Positions 1 to 10,642 of a DNA stretch of 64,000 nucleotides are shown here, piece after piece (the first letter of the stretch is position 1; the number at the start of each line of letters is the position of its first letter). Source of the stretch: Kordia sp. SMS9 (GTDB lineage: Bacteria > Bacteroidota > Bacteroidia > Flavobacteriales > Flavobacteriaceae). The notes under the pieces were generated by a model. It was not told the DNA's origin. It did no database searches and saw only the letters and a list, made by a program, of their open reading frames with translations. The stretch covers positions 62,001 through 126,000 of the forward strand of contig NZ_CP031153.1 of the NCBI RefSeq assembly GCF_003352465.1, given 5' to 3'. The position numbers were made by a program, and so were the translations under genes.

Positions 1-819
1 TAGCAATACCGTTCGGGAGTCGCAATCGCCTTGCAAGCTGGCGCTGAATTCTACAGGTGCAAAAATTCCGAGTCGCACATTTCCCACACATGGAAATTCT
101 TCACTTCCATCACAAGGTGACGATTTTATATAGTTGTATTGAATGTCTTGAATGCTGGTAATGATCAATTCGGCAAATTGTCTTCTGTTTAACTTTTTTT
201 GTTTTTGAATTTTGCTAAAAGAATCGTACAAATGTTCCAATAGCGGTCGATCATGATCTGCCATGTGTTTGTAAAAAGTTCCCCAAGAAAAGTTACGCGT
301 ATAGCGAAAGCTGTGGCGATTTTTTTTAGATTTTTGCACGTTGTTTTCGGCTATTTTGAAATCCATCCGATGCCAATTGCCTGCAAAATCACGCCAAGAT
401 TGTTTGTTGACAATGTAGCGAATTTCATTTCCATTTTCGGTTGTAGTAACGATTTCTGTTTTGTCTGTATCGTTCTCTGTTTCTTTTATTGTTATTTTAT
501 TTCCTGCATTTTTTTCGAGAATTACCATAACAACAGAGAAAATGGCAAATACAATGATGATTCGGAAGAAGTCTGAAAAAACACCTTTTATTACTTGTTT
601 GTTTGAAGTTGATTTTCGCTTTACTTTTTTCCAAATATAGCGCAGTACAAAGAAGCTACTTGCCGTGACCACCAATAAAGATATTCCCTCTATTTTTACA
701 TTATACGTTAAGTAAATGAGTACAATGATTAAAAATATGGTTGCCAAAATTGCCATTATTCCTGAAAAGAGCCGTTGAAAACTCACAAGACAGCCATTTG
801 GTTTGTTGTTGTCGGTCAT
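1..819 (-). CDS. Membrane protein, probable transglutaminase-like, 3' end cut by the window edge
   Basis: I translated the minus strand from the ATG at 819 down to base 1 and it stays open for 273 codons, so the gene continues past the left edge. Three hydrophobic segments lie at about residues 16-40, 47-61 and 78-100, followed by a soluble part. The last visible residues contain Gly-Asp-Cys-Asp (Cys266) after a segment with several aromatic residues. GDCD-type motifs carry the catalytic Cys in many bacterial transglutaminase-like proteins. The His and Asp that would complete the triad lie outside the window, so the enzyme class is an inference. No neighbour on the same strand is visible. It is divergent from the small peptide gene at 1012. 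Confidence 0.72.
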   Translation of the reverse strand, partial: MTDNNKPNGCLVSFQRLFSGIMAILATIFLIIVLIYLTYNVKIEGISLLVVTASSFFVLRYIWKKVKRKSTSNKQVIKGVFSDFFRIIIVFAIFSVVMVILEKNAGNKITIKETENDTDKTEIVTTTENGNEIRYIVNKQSWRDFAGNWHRMDFKIAENNVQKSKKNRHSFRYTRNFSWGTFYKHMADHDRPLLEHLYDSFSKIQKQKKLNRRQFAELIITSIQDIQYNYIKSSPCDGSEEFPCVGNVRLGIFAPVEFSASLQGDCDSRTVLL

Positions 820-941
820 GTCATAAAGATATTATTTTTTTTCGTTTTTTTATTTTTTTGTTGATTCGTTTGTTTTAAAACTTCCACTAGTAATACCAAT
901 TTACACCTAGATTCTTTCAAAATACTGACCTATAACATATT

Positions 942-962
942 AATTACGGAAAAACCGTAATT
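942..962. promoter_or_regulatory. Perfect inverted repeat upstream of the peptide precursor
   Basis: AATTACGG and CCGTAATT form perfect 8-bp arms around five A residues, 50 bp before the ATG of the Cys-rich peptide gene. It could be an operator for a dimeric regulator, or a weak hairpin terminator, since T-rich DNA follows on the plus strand. No regulator gene is nearby to support either reading. Confidence 0.35.
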
Positions 963-1011
963 GACTCATTTTCTTTTTTTATAACTTACTCTAAATCAAC
1001 ACTTTTATATT

Positions 1012-1278
1012 ATGAAAAAAAAGAATTTGAAGAGTTTAACGCTCCGTAAACAATCGGTAAGTAATTTGAATAAAACATTTGGAGGCAATGCCTCTATAGA
1101 TGTGTCTGACGTCATCAATACGATTATCGACTTTACAGAAAAGTATACGAGAGTATTTTCGTATTGTCCGCATGTAACCTGTGGTTGCCCAGACCCAACC
1201 ATACCGCCATTGACCGAAGGTATTTTAACGTGCAGAGCAACTGCTTGTGAAGAATTAACTTGTGTAACTTGCGCGTAA
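1012..1278 (+). CDS. Cys-rich GG-leader peptide, lanthipeptide-like natural product precursor
   Basis: This 88-residue peptide starts with a Lys-rich leader holding an L-x-L-x-K-type pattern and a Ser-Val-Ser-x-Leu stretch. The leader ends in Gly-Gly at about residues 24-25. That is the leader architecture of the Bacteroidota family annotated as class I lanthipeptide or GG-leader natural product precursors. The remaining ~60 residues carry seven Cys, most next to Thr or Gly, and end in Cys-Ala. No LanB/LanC-like dehydratase or cyclase, radical SAM enzyme or peptidase-transporter lies in the window, so any modification would have to be done in trans. The Cys residues could instead form disulfides. 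A strong terminator follows directly, so it is monocistronic. Confidence 0.7.
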   Translation: MKKKNLKSLTLRKQSVSNLNKTFGGNASIDVSDVINTIIDFTEKYTRVFSYCPHVTCGCPDPTIPPLTEGILTCRATACEELTCVTCA

Positions 1279-1283
1279 ACTAA

Positions 1284-1323
1284 AAAAAGCGGTCGAATTT
1301 GTATGAAATTCGACCGCTTTTTT
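1284..1323. terminator. Bidirectional Rho-independent terminator
   Basis: The arms AAAGCGGTCGAATTT and AAATTCGACCGCTTT form a near-perfect stem of about 15 bp with a short loop. There is an A-run on the left and a T-run on the right. It sits between the converging peptide gene and eno and can serve both. Confidence 0.9.
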
Positions 1324-1342
1324 ATTGTATGTGTGTGAAGTA

Positions 1343-2662
<1,320 letters not shown>

Positions 2663-2786
2663 CTAATTTACGAAACTATATCAAGTTTTATAAGCTTTGC
2701 CGTTGCTTTTATGGATATGTTAGCGATGTTTGATTTTTGCCTTTTTTTATGAAATGCGAAAACGTTTTCCCTAAAAAATACTGCAA

Positions 2787-3389
2787 CTATTTTCTCGTGA
2801 ATAACACGATATTCTCTGTTGATTTGAACGCATACGAAAGCGATTTTTCCGTAAACGATTTGTCTGCATTGTAATTTACCAACGCTGCTGCGTTTGGTAC
2901 TTCCAATTTCCATGCGCCTGATTTGGACAGTTTCCCTGGAATGATCATTGCGACTTGTCCGTAGGTTTCTGACATATCTATAGCAATGGTAGCGTTTCCG
3001 TTATTGGCGGCAGATTGTGCTTTTATCAAGACTTCTTGATTGCTAGCTTTTCCTAGTTTTGTCCACGAATTTGATCGTTTGACAATCGCCTGAATGCTAT
3101 CATATACTTTGTATTGATCGTTTTCATTTTTAAAATCATCCAGCGAATAAAATTCAGAGATCATTTCTGTAATGCTGTTACGACAATCGTTTCTGTTGGT
3201 AGCTTCCGCTTTGCATTGCTTGAAATAGGCAATCGTTGTTGCTAAGAATTGTTCTTGATCTGTAGAAAGGTTCACTTCTACAACCTTGGTTATCTTTCCA
3301 CTTTTAGAAGCTTCTTTTTCAGATTTTGAATCGTTTTTACAAGAAACTATCAATAGTAGCACACTTATAATCGAGAGAATTCGCTGCAT
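2787..3389 (-). CDS. Hypothetical lipoprotein between carA and eno
   Basis: This is a 200-residue protein with a type II signal peptide: a hydrophobic core followed by Ile-Val-Ser-Cys, with the Cys at about residue 17. A Lys/Ser/Glu-rich linker follows. The rest is a soluble domain with two Cys near residues 57-68 that could pair. I do not recognise a named family. It lies only 14 bp after carA, so it is probably co-transcribed with it. The location is the cell envelope, and the function is unknown. Confidence 0.8.
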   Translation of the reverse strand: MQRILSIISVLLLIVSCKNDSKSEKEASKSGKITKVVEVNLSTDQEQFLATTIAYFKQCKAEATNRNDCRNSITEMISEFYSLDDFKNENDQYKVYDSIQAIVKRSNSWTKLGKASNQEVLIKAQSAANNGNATIAIDMSETYGQVAMIIPGKLSKSGAWKLEVPNAAALVNYNADKSFTEKSLSYAFKSTENIVLFTRK

Positions 3390-3403
3390 ATTGTTGATTG
3401 TGA

Positions 3404-4516
3404 TTAAACCGTTTTTACTTTTTGAATGTTTTCTATAAATTGATCGAATAGATATTCTCCATCATGTGGTCCAGGACTTGCTTCAGGATGGTATTGTACC
3501 GAGAAGCAATTTTTGTCTTTGATGCGAATTCCTGCAACGGTATTGTCATTCAAATGTACATGTGTAATTTCTACATTCGGATTCGCTTCTGTTTCTTCTC
3601 TATTGATGGCAAAACCGTGATTTTGCGAGGTAATTTCTCCTTTACCTGTCAACATGTTTTTTACAGGATGATTGATTCCGCGGTGTCCATTGTGCATTTT
3701 ATAGGTAGATATTCCGTTTGCCAATGCAATAACTTGATGTCCTAAACAGATTCCAAATAATGGCAAGTCGCGGTCAATAACTTCTTTTGCTACTTTGATG
3801 GCACTTTCTAACGGTTCTGGATCGCCAGGTCCGTTGGATAAGAAGTATCCATCAGGATTCCATGCGCTCATTTCTTGAAAGGTTGTATCGTACGGAAATA
3901 CTTTGATGCATGCATCGCGTTTTGCCAAGTTTCGTAGAATGTTTGTTTTACAACCAATGTCTAACGCTGCAATTTTGTGTGTTGCGTTTTCGTCTCCGTA
4001 TATGTATGGTTCTTTCGTAGATACTTTCGAAGCCAATTCTAAACCAGCCATGCTTGGCACTTTTGCTAGTTTTGCTTTTAATCCTTCAATATCGTCTACA
4101 TTTGTTGAAATTACTGCATTCATGGCGCCATTATCTCGAATGTAACTTACCAATGCTCTTGTATCTACATCTGAGATTGCGAATAGATTGTATTTATCTA
4201 AGAAATCTTTTAGAGAACTGTCGGCCGCATGTCTAGAGAATTCGTAACTAAAGTTTTTACATATTAAACCTGCAATTTTTATACTATCCGATTCCATTTC
4301 GTCTTCTGCGGTTCCGTAGTTTCCAATGTGAACATTTGCTGTTACCATCAATTGTCCGTAATACGATGGATCGGTAAAGATTTCTTGGTATCCTGTCATT
4401 CCTGTGTTGAAACACACTTCTCCGAAAGCCGTGCCTGGTTGTCCAATTGCTTTTCCGTAAAAGATTGTTCCATCTTCCAAAAGTAATAGTGCTTTTTGTC
4501 GATTTTGGTATTTCAT
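3404..4516 (-). CDS. carA: Carbamoyl-phosphate synthase small (glutaminase) subunit
   Basis: CarA hydrolyses glutamine and passes ammonia to CarB for carbamoyl phosphate synthesis (pyrimidine and arginine pathways). The 370-residue protein has the N-terminal small-subunit domain and a class I amidotransferase domain. The nucleophile is Cys257 in GICLGHQ, and the His343/Glu345 pair sits in QYHPEASPGP. The usual oxyanion-region SNGPGDP motif lies near 227-233. carB is not in the window. The gene follows the rplQ terminator, so it most likely uses its own promoter in the 138 bp gap. Confidence 0.97.
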   Translation of the reverse strand: MKYQNRQKALLLLEDGTIFYGKAIGQPGTAFGEVCFNTGMTGYQEIFTDPSYYGQLMVTANVHIGNYGTAEDEMESDSIKIAGLICKNFSYEFSRHAADSSLKDFLDKYNLFAISDVDTRALVSYIRDNGAMNAVISTNVDDIEGLKAKLAKVPSMAGLELASKVSTKEPYIYGDENATHKIAALDIGCKTNILRNLAKRDACIKVFPYDTTFQEMSAWNPDGYFLSNGPGDPEPLESAIKVAKEVIDRDLPLFGICLGHQVIALANGISTYKMHNGHRGINHPVKNMLTGKGEITSQNHGFAINREETEANPNVEITHVHLNDNTVAGIRIKDKNCFSVQYHPEASPGPHDGEYLFDQFIENIQKVKTV

Positions 4517-4572
4517 ATTGCTATGCTATTTAGTTGTGTTAGTGTTGTATGTATCAGTTGACACTGATGTTA

Positions 4573-4580
4573 CAAAAATA
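4573..4580 (-). promoter_or_regulatory. Candidate -7 element of the carA promoter
   Basis: On the minus strand this reads TATTTTTG, a full match to the Bacteroidota -7 consensus TAnnTTTG. It lies about 57 bp before the carA ATG and just after the rplQ terminator. No clear TTG is present at the -33 distance. Confidence 0.45.
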
Positions 4581-4597
4581 TGGCTGTTTTGAGTATA

Positions 4598-4633
4598 AAA
4601 AAAGGGATAAACTTAAAAAAGTTTATCCCTTTA
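4598..4633 (-). terminator. Terminator of the ribosomal supercluster, after rplQ
   Basis: AAAGGGATAAAC and GTTTATCCCTTT form a perfect 12-bp stem around an A-rich loop. On the minus strand a run of seven T follows, as expected for an intrinsic terminator 20-50 bp past the rplQ stop. Confidence 0.9.
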
Positions 4634-4654
4634 TGTATAATGACTATATTTTCA

Positions 4655-5125
4655 TTATTCTTCTTCGTTAGAAGCTTGAGTTTCAACTGGCGGAGTAGTT
4701 GTAGCTTTTTTACCACCTCTTCTACTACGTCTAGTTGTTTTCGCTTTCTTCTCAGTGTTGTACGTTTCGTTGTAGTCCACTAATTCGATCAATGCCATTT
4801 GTGCATTATCTCCTAAACGATTTCCTAATTTGATAATTCTTGTATATCCACCTGGTCTGTCTGCAACTTTTACCGCTACATCTCTGAATAATTCAGTGAC
4901 TGCATATTTGTTTCTAAGTTTACTGAATACCAAACGACGATTGTGCGTTGTGTCTTCTTTTGACTTAGTTACTAATGGCTCCACAAATTGCTTTAATGCT
5001 TTCGCTTTTGCAACTGTTGTGTTGATGCGCTTGTGCTCGATTAAAGAACAAGCCATATTTGCTAACATTGCTTTTCTATGCGCCGTTTTTCTACCTAAGT
5101 GGTTTACTTTTTTTCCGTGTCTCAT
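4655..5125 (-). CDS. rplQ: 50S ribosomal protein L17
   Basis: The N-terminal [20 protein letters not shown] segment is diagnostic of L17, which binds 23S rRNA domains on the solvent side of the 50S subunit. At 156 residues it is longer than the ~120-130 of the core family. The extra C-terminal tail, from about residue 127, is first basic (Lys/Arg-rich) and then acidic, ending in Asn-Glu-Glu-Glu. It is the last gene of the cluster, 60 bp after rpoA, and is followed by the strong terminator. Confidence 0.97.
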   Translation of the reverse strand: MRHGKKVNHLGRKTAHRKAMLANMACSLIEHKRINTTVAKAKALKQFVEPLVTKSKEDTTHNRRLVFSKLRNKYAVTELFRDVAVKVADRPGGYTRIIKLGNRLGDNAQMALIELVDYNETYNTEKKAKTTRRSRRGGKKATTTPPVETQASNEEE

Positions 5126-5185
5126 GACATTTGTTTTTTACCTTTATCTTGCTACAACTCGTTTGAGGAGCAAATTACAAAGGAA

Positions 5186-6178
5186 TTAATCTTTATCTAA
5201 TTTGTATTTTGATAAGTCCATTCCGAAACTTAAACCTTTTACGTTTACTAGTTCTTCTAGTTCCGTTAAAGATTTTTTACCGAAGTTTCTGAATTTCATT
5301 AAATCGTTTTTGTTGTAAGATACTAAGTCGCCTAAAGTATCTACTTCTGCTGCTTTTAAACAGTTTAATGCTCTTACAGAAAGGTCCATGTCTACTAATT
5401 TTGTTTTTAGTAACTGACGCATGTGTAATGATTCTTCATCATACGTTTCTGTTTGTGCAATTTCATCCGCTTCAAGAGTGATACGCTCATCAGAGAATAA
5501 CATGAAGTGGTGAATTAACGTTTTGGCAGCTTCTGTCAACGCTTCTTTAGGATGAATAGATCCATCAGTGATGATTTCAAATACTAACTTTTCGTAGTCA
5601 GTTTTTTGCTCAACACGATAGTTTTCTATGCTGTATTTTACATTCTTTACAGGTGTATAAATAGAGTCTGTAAAGATTGTTCCTAACGGAGCATTTGATT
5701 TTTTGTTTTCTTCAGCAGGAACATATCCTCTACCTTTTTCAATGGTAATTTCCATGTTAATGTTCACACTAGCATCCATGTTACAGATAACTAAATCTGG
5801 ATTTAACACTTGGAAACCAGAGATGAATTTTTGGAAATCACCGGCAGTCAATTGTTCTTTACCTGAAACAGAAATAGACACTGATTCGTTATCAATATCG
5901 TCTATTTGTCTTTTAAAGCGTACTTGCTTTAAGTTCAAAATAATCTCTGTTACATCTTCTACAACACCAGAAATCGTTGAAAATTCGTGATCTACTTTGT
6001 CTATTCGTACAGAAGTAATCGCAAAACCTTCCAATGATGATAGAAGTACTCTTCTTAATGCGTTCCCGATAGTTAGCCCATAACCAGGTTCTAAAGGACG
6101 AAATTCAAATTTGCCATCGAACTCAGATGAGTCAATCATGATAACTTTGTCGGGCTTTTGGAAGTTTAATAATGCCAT
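5186..6178 (-). CDS. rpoA: DNA-directed RNA polymerase alpha subunit
   Basis: Alpha dimerises to start core RNA polymerase assembly. The 330-residue protein has the N-terminal dimerisation domain, including [20 protein letters not shown] near residues 26-45. A linker follows, then the helix-hairpin-helix alpha-CTD, about 255-320, with [18 protein letters not shown] and the [10 protein letters not shown] segment that contacts UP elements and activators. It is 25 bp after rpsD and 60 bp before rplQ, the usual alpha-operon order. Confidence 0.98.
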   Translation of the reverse strand: MALLNFQKPDKVIMIDSSEFDGKFEFRPLEPGYGLTIGNALRRVLLSSLEGFAITSVRIDKVDHEFSTISGVVEDVTEIILNLKQVRFKRQIDDIDNESVSISVSGKEQLTAGDFQKFISGFQVLNPDLVICNMDASVNINMEITIEKGRGYVPAEENKKSNAPLGTIFTDSIYTPVKNVKYSIENYRVEQKTDYEKLVFEIITDGSIHPKEALTEAAKTLIHHFMLFSDERITLEADEIAQTETYDEESLHMRQLLKTKLVDMDLSVRALNCLKAAEVDTLGDLVSYNKNDLMKFRNFGKKSLTELEELVNVKGLSFGMDLSKYKLDKD

Positions 6179-6203
6179 ATTAAGAATACTTTCTGATTTA
6201 TTA

Positions 6204-6809
6204 TTATTTAGAATATAATTCTACGATTAATTGCTCTTTAATGTTCTCAGGAATTTGGAGTCTTTCTGGAACAGATACATAGGTACCTTCCATTTTTTCT
6301 CCATTCCATGTGATCCACTCGTATACGTGGTTAGCATTTGCTAAAGATCTTTCTATTACGTCAAGAGATTTTGATTTCTCTCTTACTCCAACTACGTCAC
6401 CAGCTTTTAGTGTGTAAGAAGGAATGTTTACTTTTTCTCCGTTTACCGTAATGTGACGGTGAGATACTAATTGTCTTGCACCGCTTCTAGTTGGTGAGAT
6501 CCCCATTCTGTAAACAACGTTATCTAAACGAGATTCACATAATTGTAGTAAAACTTCACCAGTAATAGCCTTACTTCTATTTGCTTTTTCAAACAAGTTT
6601 CTGAACTGACGTTCAAGAATTCCGTAAGTATATTTTGCTTTTTGTTTTTCCATCAACTGGATTGCGTATTCAGATTTTTTTCCTCTACGTCTGTTGTTTC
6701 CATGTTGACCTGGAGGATAATTTCTTTTATCAAAAGATTTATCATCTCCGAAAATTGCTTCACCGAATTTACGGGCAATTTTAGTTTTTGGACCAGTATA
6801 TCTTGCCAT
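6204..6809 (-). CDS. rpsD: 30S ribosomal protein S4
   Basis: S4 is a primary 16S rRNA binder that nucleates 30S assembly. The 201 residues include the N-terminal [17 protein letters not shown] segment, a basic [15 protein letters not shown] stretch, and an S4 RNA-binding domain around residues 90-155 ([12 protein letters not shown], then [12 protein letters not shown]). The zinc-finger Cys found in some N-termini are absent, which is normal for this phylum. It lies between rpsK and rpoA with an 81 bp gap upstream. Confidence 0.98.
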   Translation of the reverse strand: MARYTGPKTKIARKFGEAIFGDDKSFDKRNYPPGQHGNNRRRGKKSEYAIQLMEKQKAKYTYGILERQFRNLFEKANRSKAITGEVLLQLCESRLDNVVYRMGISPTRSGARQLVSHRHITVNGEKVNIPSYTLKAGDVVGVREKSKSLDVIERSLANANHVYEWITWNGEKMEGTYVSVPERLQIPENIKEQLIVELYSK

Positions 6810-6890
6810 TTCTAATAGTTATTATGAGAGTGATTATGAATTAAGGCTGTCCTTCGAAATCGTTAGTCTCTCAATGTGAAAATTAATTAA

Positions 6891-7280
6891 TTATACTCTT
6901 CTTCTTTTTGGAGGTCTACATCCATTGTGTGGTAATGGAGTAACGTCGATAATTTCGGTTACTTCAATTCCTGAATTATGGATGGTTCTGATAGCAGATT
7001 CTCTACCGTTTCCTGGACCTTTTACATAAACTTTTACTTTACGTAAACCTGCTTCATGAGCTACTTTAGATGCTTCTTCAGCTGCAGTTTGTGCAGCGTA
7101 AGGTGTGTTCTTTTTAGAACCTCTAAAGCCCATTTTACCAGCAGATGACCAAGAAATGACATCTCCTTTTTTGTTTGTAAGTGAAATAATGATGTTGTTG
7201 AAAGATGCAGTTACGTGTGCTTGTCCAACTGACTCCACTATCACTTTACGTTTTTTTGTACTCTTGCTAGATTTTGCCAT
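6891..7280 (-). CDS. rpsK: 30S ribosomal protein S11
   Basis: S11 lies in the platform of the 30S subunit near the mRNA exit channel. The 129-residue protein shows the conserved [16 protein letters not shown] segment, [16 protein letters not shown], and the C-terminal [18 protein letters not shown] signature. The Asn-Gly pair in that signature is the site that forms isoaspartate in some species. There is a 99 bp spacer after rpsM, larger than most gaps in this cluster, in which I found no convincing element. Confidence 0.98.
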   Translation of the reverse strand: MAKSSKSTKKRKVIVESVGQAHVTASFNNIIISLTNKKGDVISWSSAGKMGFRGSKKNTPYAAQTAAEEASKVAHEAGLRKVKVYVKGPGNGRESAIRTIHNSGIEVTEIIDVTPLPHNGCRPPKRRRV

Positions 7281-7379
7281 ACTTTTTGGTATTTAGATTT
7301 TAGCAGTTTAGTAGCATTGGATTATTATTTGGATAATAGAATTCCGCTACTTCTTACTAATTACTAACAGCTATTTTAA

Positions 7380-7754
7380 TTATTTAGTTGCTTTCTTCTT
7401 GTTAGCAACAGTTTTTCTTCTACCTTTTCTTGTTCTAGAGTTGTTCTTAGTTCTTTGACCTCTTAATGGAAGTCCAGATCTATGACGAATTCCTCTATAA
7501 CAACCGATGTCCATTAAACGTTTGATGTTTAATTGCACCTCAGTACGTAATTCACCTTCAATTGTATAAGTTCCAACTGCTTCACGAATTCTTCCGATTT
7601 CTTCATCAGTCCAATCTGATACTTTAGTGTCTTCACTTACTTTTGCATTGGCTAATACTTCTTTAGCTCTGCTTCTACCTACTCCAAAGATGTATGTTAA
7701 TGCGATAACACCTCTTTTGTGTTTTGGAATGTCTACTCCTGCGATTCTTGCCAT
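7380..7754 (-). CDS. rpsM: 30S ribosomal protein S13
   Basis: S13 forms the head of the 30S subunit and contacts the P-site tRNA and the 50S subunit. The 124 residues start with [20 protein letters not shown] and include the helix-two-turn-helix region and the [18 protein letters not shown] signature near 86-103. The basic tail inserts between tRNAs. It is 2 bp after rpmJ. Confidence 0.98.
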   Translation of the reverse strand: MARIAGVDIPKHKRGVIALTYIFGVGRSRAKEVLANAKVSEDTKVSDWTDEEIGRIREAVGTYTIEGELRTEVQLNIKRLMDIGCYRGIRHRSGLPLRGQRTKNNSRTRKGRRKTVANKKKATK

Positions 7755-7756
7755 AA

Positions 7757-7873
7757 CTATCCTTGTCTTTGTTTAAATCTAGGATTCTTTTTATTGATTA
7801 CGTATAATCTGCCCTTACGACGCACAATTTTGCACTCGGGACTTCTCTTTTTTATTGATGCTCTTACTTTCAT
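7757..7873 (-). CDS. rpmJ: 50S ribosomal protein L36
   Basis: A 38-residue basic protein is encoded between infA (4 bp) and rpsM (2 bp). It starts [15 protein letters not shown] and ends NPRFKQRQG, the standard L36 ends. Of the usual zinc ligands (three Cys and one His) only one Cys, residue 14, remains. This is therefore the zinc-independent form. Its place next to infA is the classical spc/alpha junction. Confidence 0.95.
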   Translation of the reverse strand: MKVRASIKKRSPECKIVRRKGRLYVINKKNPRFKQRQG

Positions 7874-7877
7874 GAGT

Positions 7878-8093
7878 TTAGTATCTATAAGTAATTCTTG
7901 CTTTTGTTAAATCATACGGACTCATTTCTAGTTTCACTTTATCACCAGGTAATAATTTGATATAATGCATGCGCATTTTCCCTGAAATGTGAGCCGTTAC
8001 GATGTGACCATTTTCTAATTCTACACGGAACATAGCATTTGATAATGCTTCTATGATTGTTCCATCTTGTTCTATTGCAGCTTGTTTAGCCAT
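7878..8093 (-). CDS. infA: Translation initiation factor IF-1
   Basis: IF-1 binds the 30S A site during initiation. The 71-residue protein is a single S1-like OB-fold with the conserved [17 protein letters not shown] and [12 protein letters not shown] segments. It is 2 bp after secY and 4 bp before rpmJ, so translation is probably coupled. Confidence 0.98.
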   Translation of the reverse strand: MAKQAAIEQDGTIIEALSNAMFRVELENGHIVTAHISGKMRMHYIKLLPGDKVKLEMSPYDLTKARITYRY

Positions 8094-8095
8094 AA

Positions 8096-9436
8096 TTATG
8101 CAACTACTTTACGGTTTTTACCAGTTTTCATTAAACCATCATAATGTCTATTCAACAAGTATGAGTTTATTTGTTGCATGGTATCTATGGCAACTCCTAC
8201 CATAATTAGCAACGATGTTCCTCCAAAGAATAATGCCCAACTTGGCTGAATTCCCATGATGTTTCCAACGATAGCTGGAAATATTGCGATCAATGCTAAA
8301 AAGATTGATCCAGGCAGTGTTATTTGAGACATTATTTTGTCTAGGTATTCTCCAGTTTCTCCACCAGGGCGAATTCCTGGAATAAACCCTCCACTTCTTT
8401 TTAAGTCATCTGCCATTTTGTTCGTAGGCACTGTGATAGCTGTATAGAAGTATGTAAATATGATGATTAGAAATGCGAACAAGAGATTGTACCACAATCC
8501 AAATACATCTTGGAAATTAGCTTGCATCCATTGTCCTACTGTAGAGTCGGTTCCTAAACCTTGTCCGATAGCAGATGGAACAAACATTAACGCTTGCGCG
8601 AAGATGATTGGCATTACACCTGATGCATTTAATTTTAATGGAATAAATTGTCTTGCTCCAAACATATTTTTCTCATATCCTCCCGTTGCAGTTCTTCTGG
8701 CGTATTGTACTGGCACTTGTCGCACAGCCATGACCAGCATAACACTGGCAAGAATGATTGCTAACCATATTACAATCTCGATCAAAATAAGCATTGGTTT
8801 TGAGGAGTTGGAAGCAAATTCTTGAACAAACGCTACAGGCATTTGTGCAATAATTCCAACCATAATTAATAATGAGATTCCATTACCAATTCCTTTGTCC
8901 GTAATTTTTTCACCAAGCCACATTGCAAAGATGGTTCCTGTGATCAAAATGATTACAGATGGAACGATGAAATCTAATCCTTTTCCAACTGTGAATGCTT
9001 CGTCTGGAACACCTAAAGCTCCTAATCCCCATAAATAGAATGGTGCTTGCACCAAACAGATAAGGATGGTAAGCCATCTTGTGATTTGTGTGATTTTTTT
9101 ACGACCACTTTCTCCTTCTTTTTGAAGTTTTTGTAGGTAAGGAATCGCAATTCCCATCAACTGAACTACAATAGAAGCAGATATATATGGCATAATTCCT
9201 AATGCAAATACAGAAGCCTTGGCAAAAGCTCCTCCAGTAAACATGTTTAATAGACCACCAAGTCCATCATCAAAATTACCAGTAAAGGCATCACCAAGTT
9301 TTGTATAGTCCATACCTGGAAGACTCACCTGCGCACCAAAACGATACACGAGTAAAAGTCCAAGAGTTACTAAAATCTTCGTTTTTAGTTCCTCAATTCC
9401 CCAAATACTTTTTATTGTGTCAATAAATTTTTTCAT
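8096..9436 (-). CDS. secY: Protein translocase subunit SecY
   Basis: SecY is the channel of the Sec translocon in the inner membrane. The 446-residue protein has ten predicted hydrophobic segments. The first is followed by a plug-region segment with SLPGMDY near 39-45. The conserved [10 protein letters not shown] stretch lies near residue 187, and VPVQYARR lies in the large cytoplasmic loop that contacts SecA and the ribosome. It lies between rplO (15 bp) and infA (2 bp), the standard spc-operon place. Confidence 0.98.
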   Translation of the reverse strand: MKKFIDTIKSIWGIEELKTKILVTLGLLLVYRFGAQVSLPGMDYTKLGDAFTGNFDDGLGGLLNMFTGGAFAKASVFALGIMPYISASIVVQLMGIAIPYLQKLQKEGESGRKKITQITRWLTILICLVQAPFYLWGLGALGVPDEAFTVGKGLDFIVPSVIILITGTIFAMWLGEKITDKGIGNGISLLIMVGIIAQMPVAFVQEFASNSSKPMLILIEIVIWLAIILASVMLVMAVRQVPVQYARRTATGGYEKNMFGARQFIPLKLNASGVMPIIFAQALMFVPSAIGQGLGTDSTVGQWMQANFQDVFGLWYNLLFAFLIIIFTYFYTAITVPTNKMADDLKRSGGFIPGIRPGGETGEYLDKIMSQITLPGSIFLALIAIFPAIVGNIMGIQPSWALFFGGTSLLIMVGVAIDTMQQINSYLLNRHYDGLMKTGKNRKVVA

Positions 9437-9451
9437 GCTTCTATGTAGAAA

Positions 9452-9904
9452 TTATAAAGTTACTGCTTCTCCTCCTGCTGCTTCAATAGCTGCTTTTGCG
9501 GAAGCTGTAAATTTGTGAGCGGTAACTTTTAATTTTGATTTAAGTTCACCTCTTCCAAGGATTTTTACTAAATCAGTTTTTCTAGCTACTCTGTTAGCTA
9601 TTAATATGTCTAAATCAACAGTGTCTGTGATTTTCCCTTCATCAACTAATTCTTGAAGTCTATCAAGATTTACACCTTGATATTCTTTACGGTTGATATT
9701 TGTGAAACCAAACTTAGGAACACGTCTTTGAAGTGGCATTTGTCCACCTTCAAATCCGATTTTCTTTGAATAACCAGAGCGAGATTTAGCTCCTTTGTGA
9801 CCACGTGTTGCCGTGCCACCTTTTCCAGAACCTTGTCCTCTACCTACTCTTTTGTTATTACTTTGAACTGAACCTTCAGCTGGTTTTAAGTTACTTAAAT
9901 CCAT
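9452..9904 (-). CDS. rplO: 50S ribosomal protein L15
   Basis: L15 is a late-assembly 50S protein. The 150 residues begin MDLSNLKPAEGS and contain the Gly/Arg-rich GRGQGSGKGGTATRGHKGA segment. A second Gly-rich stretch, FEGGQMPLQRRVPKFGF, follows; both are typical. A TTG codon two codons upstream (9910) would add Met-Val, but the ATG at 9904 matches the family start and I prefer it. It is 15 bp after rpmD. Confidence 0.96.
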   Translation of the reverse strand: MDLSNLKPAEGSVQSNNKRVGRGQGSGKGGTATRGHKGAKSRSGYSKKIGFEGGQMPLQRRVPKFGFTNINRKEYQGVNLDRLQELVDEGKITDTVDLDILIANRVARKTDLVKILGRGELKSKLKVTAHKFTASAKAAIEAAGGEAVTL

Positions 9905-9919
9905 AACCAATTGTTATTA

Positions 9920-10099
9920 TTAAGCTTCTTGAACAGAAACTAAGTGTTTAACTTTATTTATCATTCCAAGGATGTTTGGTGTATCATCGTGCTCAACAAC
10001 CTGACCGATCTTTTTTAGACCGAGCGCTTCTAGTGTTCTCTTTTGATCTTGAGGACGACTAATTTTGCTTCTTACTTGTGTTACTTTAATTTTTGCCAT
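9920..10099 (-). CDS. rpmD: 50S ribosomal protein L30
   Basis: This 59-residue protein reads [20 protein letters not shown] at its start, then the [17 protein letters not shown] core. These are the hallmarks of bacterial L30. It lies between rpsE (12 bp) and rplO (15 bp), the canonical order. L30 binds 23S and 5S rRNA regions near the central protuberance. Confidence 0.95.
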   Translation of the reverse strand: MAKIKVTQVRSKISRPQDQKRTLEALGLKKIGQVVEHDDTPNILGMINKVKHLVSVQEA

Positions 10100-10111
10100 T
10101 TTATCCTTGAT

Positions 10112-10636
10112 TTATCCTTTAAATACTTTTTCTAAAGAAATTCCTCTTTGTCTTGCAACCATTCCTGCATCTCTTAATTGTAATAGAGCATCAAAAGTTG
10201 CTTTTACTACGTTGTGCGGGTTAGATGATCCTTGAGATTTTGATAATACATTGTGAACTCCTACAGCTTCTAATACTGCACGTACAGCTCCACCTGCGAT
10301 AACTCCAGTACCCGAAGATGCTGGTTGAATGTATACTCTAGCTCCACCGTATTTTCCTTTTTGCTCATGTGGTAATGTCCCTTTTTGCAAAGGAATACGA
10401 ACTAGATTTTTCTTCGCATCTTCAATTGCTTTTGCAATTGCAGTAGCAACGTCTTTAGATTTTCCTAAACCATGTCCTACAACACCGTTTTCATCACCAA
10501 CCACTACGATTGCTGAGAATCCAAAGGCTCTACCACCTTTTGTTACTTTCGTTACACGTTGTACTCCTACCAAACGATCTTTTAATTCTAGTCCACCTGG
10601 CTTTACTAATTCTGCGTTTTTGTATTTCTGATACAT
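10112..10636 (-). CDS. rpsE: 30S ribosomal protein S5
   Basis: S5 contributes to the mRNA entry site and to decoding accuracy. The 174 residues include the N-terminal dsRBD-like domain, with [21 protein letters not shown] near 30-50, and the C-terminal domain containing [17 protein letters not shown] near 115-131. Both fit the family. The start overlaps no neighbour: 6 bp after rplR and 12 bp before rpmD. Confidence 0.98.
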   Translation of the reverse strand: MYQKYKNAELVKPGGLELKDRLVGVQRVTKVTKGGRAFGFSAIVVVGDENGVVGHGLGKSKDVATAIAKAIEDAKKNLVRIPLQKGTLPHEQKGKYGGARVYIQPASSGTGVIAGGAVRAVLEAVGVHNVLSKSQGSSNPHNVVKATFDALLQLRDAGMVARQRGISLEKVFKG

Positions 10637-10642
10637 AGTTTC

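Noticed and set aside
253..576. Plus-strand open frame of 107 codons
   Set aside because: It is antisense to the edge-truncated membrane protein, which has a better start, clear membrane helices and a recognisable motif.
2668..2913. Minus-strand frame of 81 codons overlapping the lipoprotein gene
   Set aside because: It overlaps the 3' end of the better-supported lipoprotein frame and has no family features.
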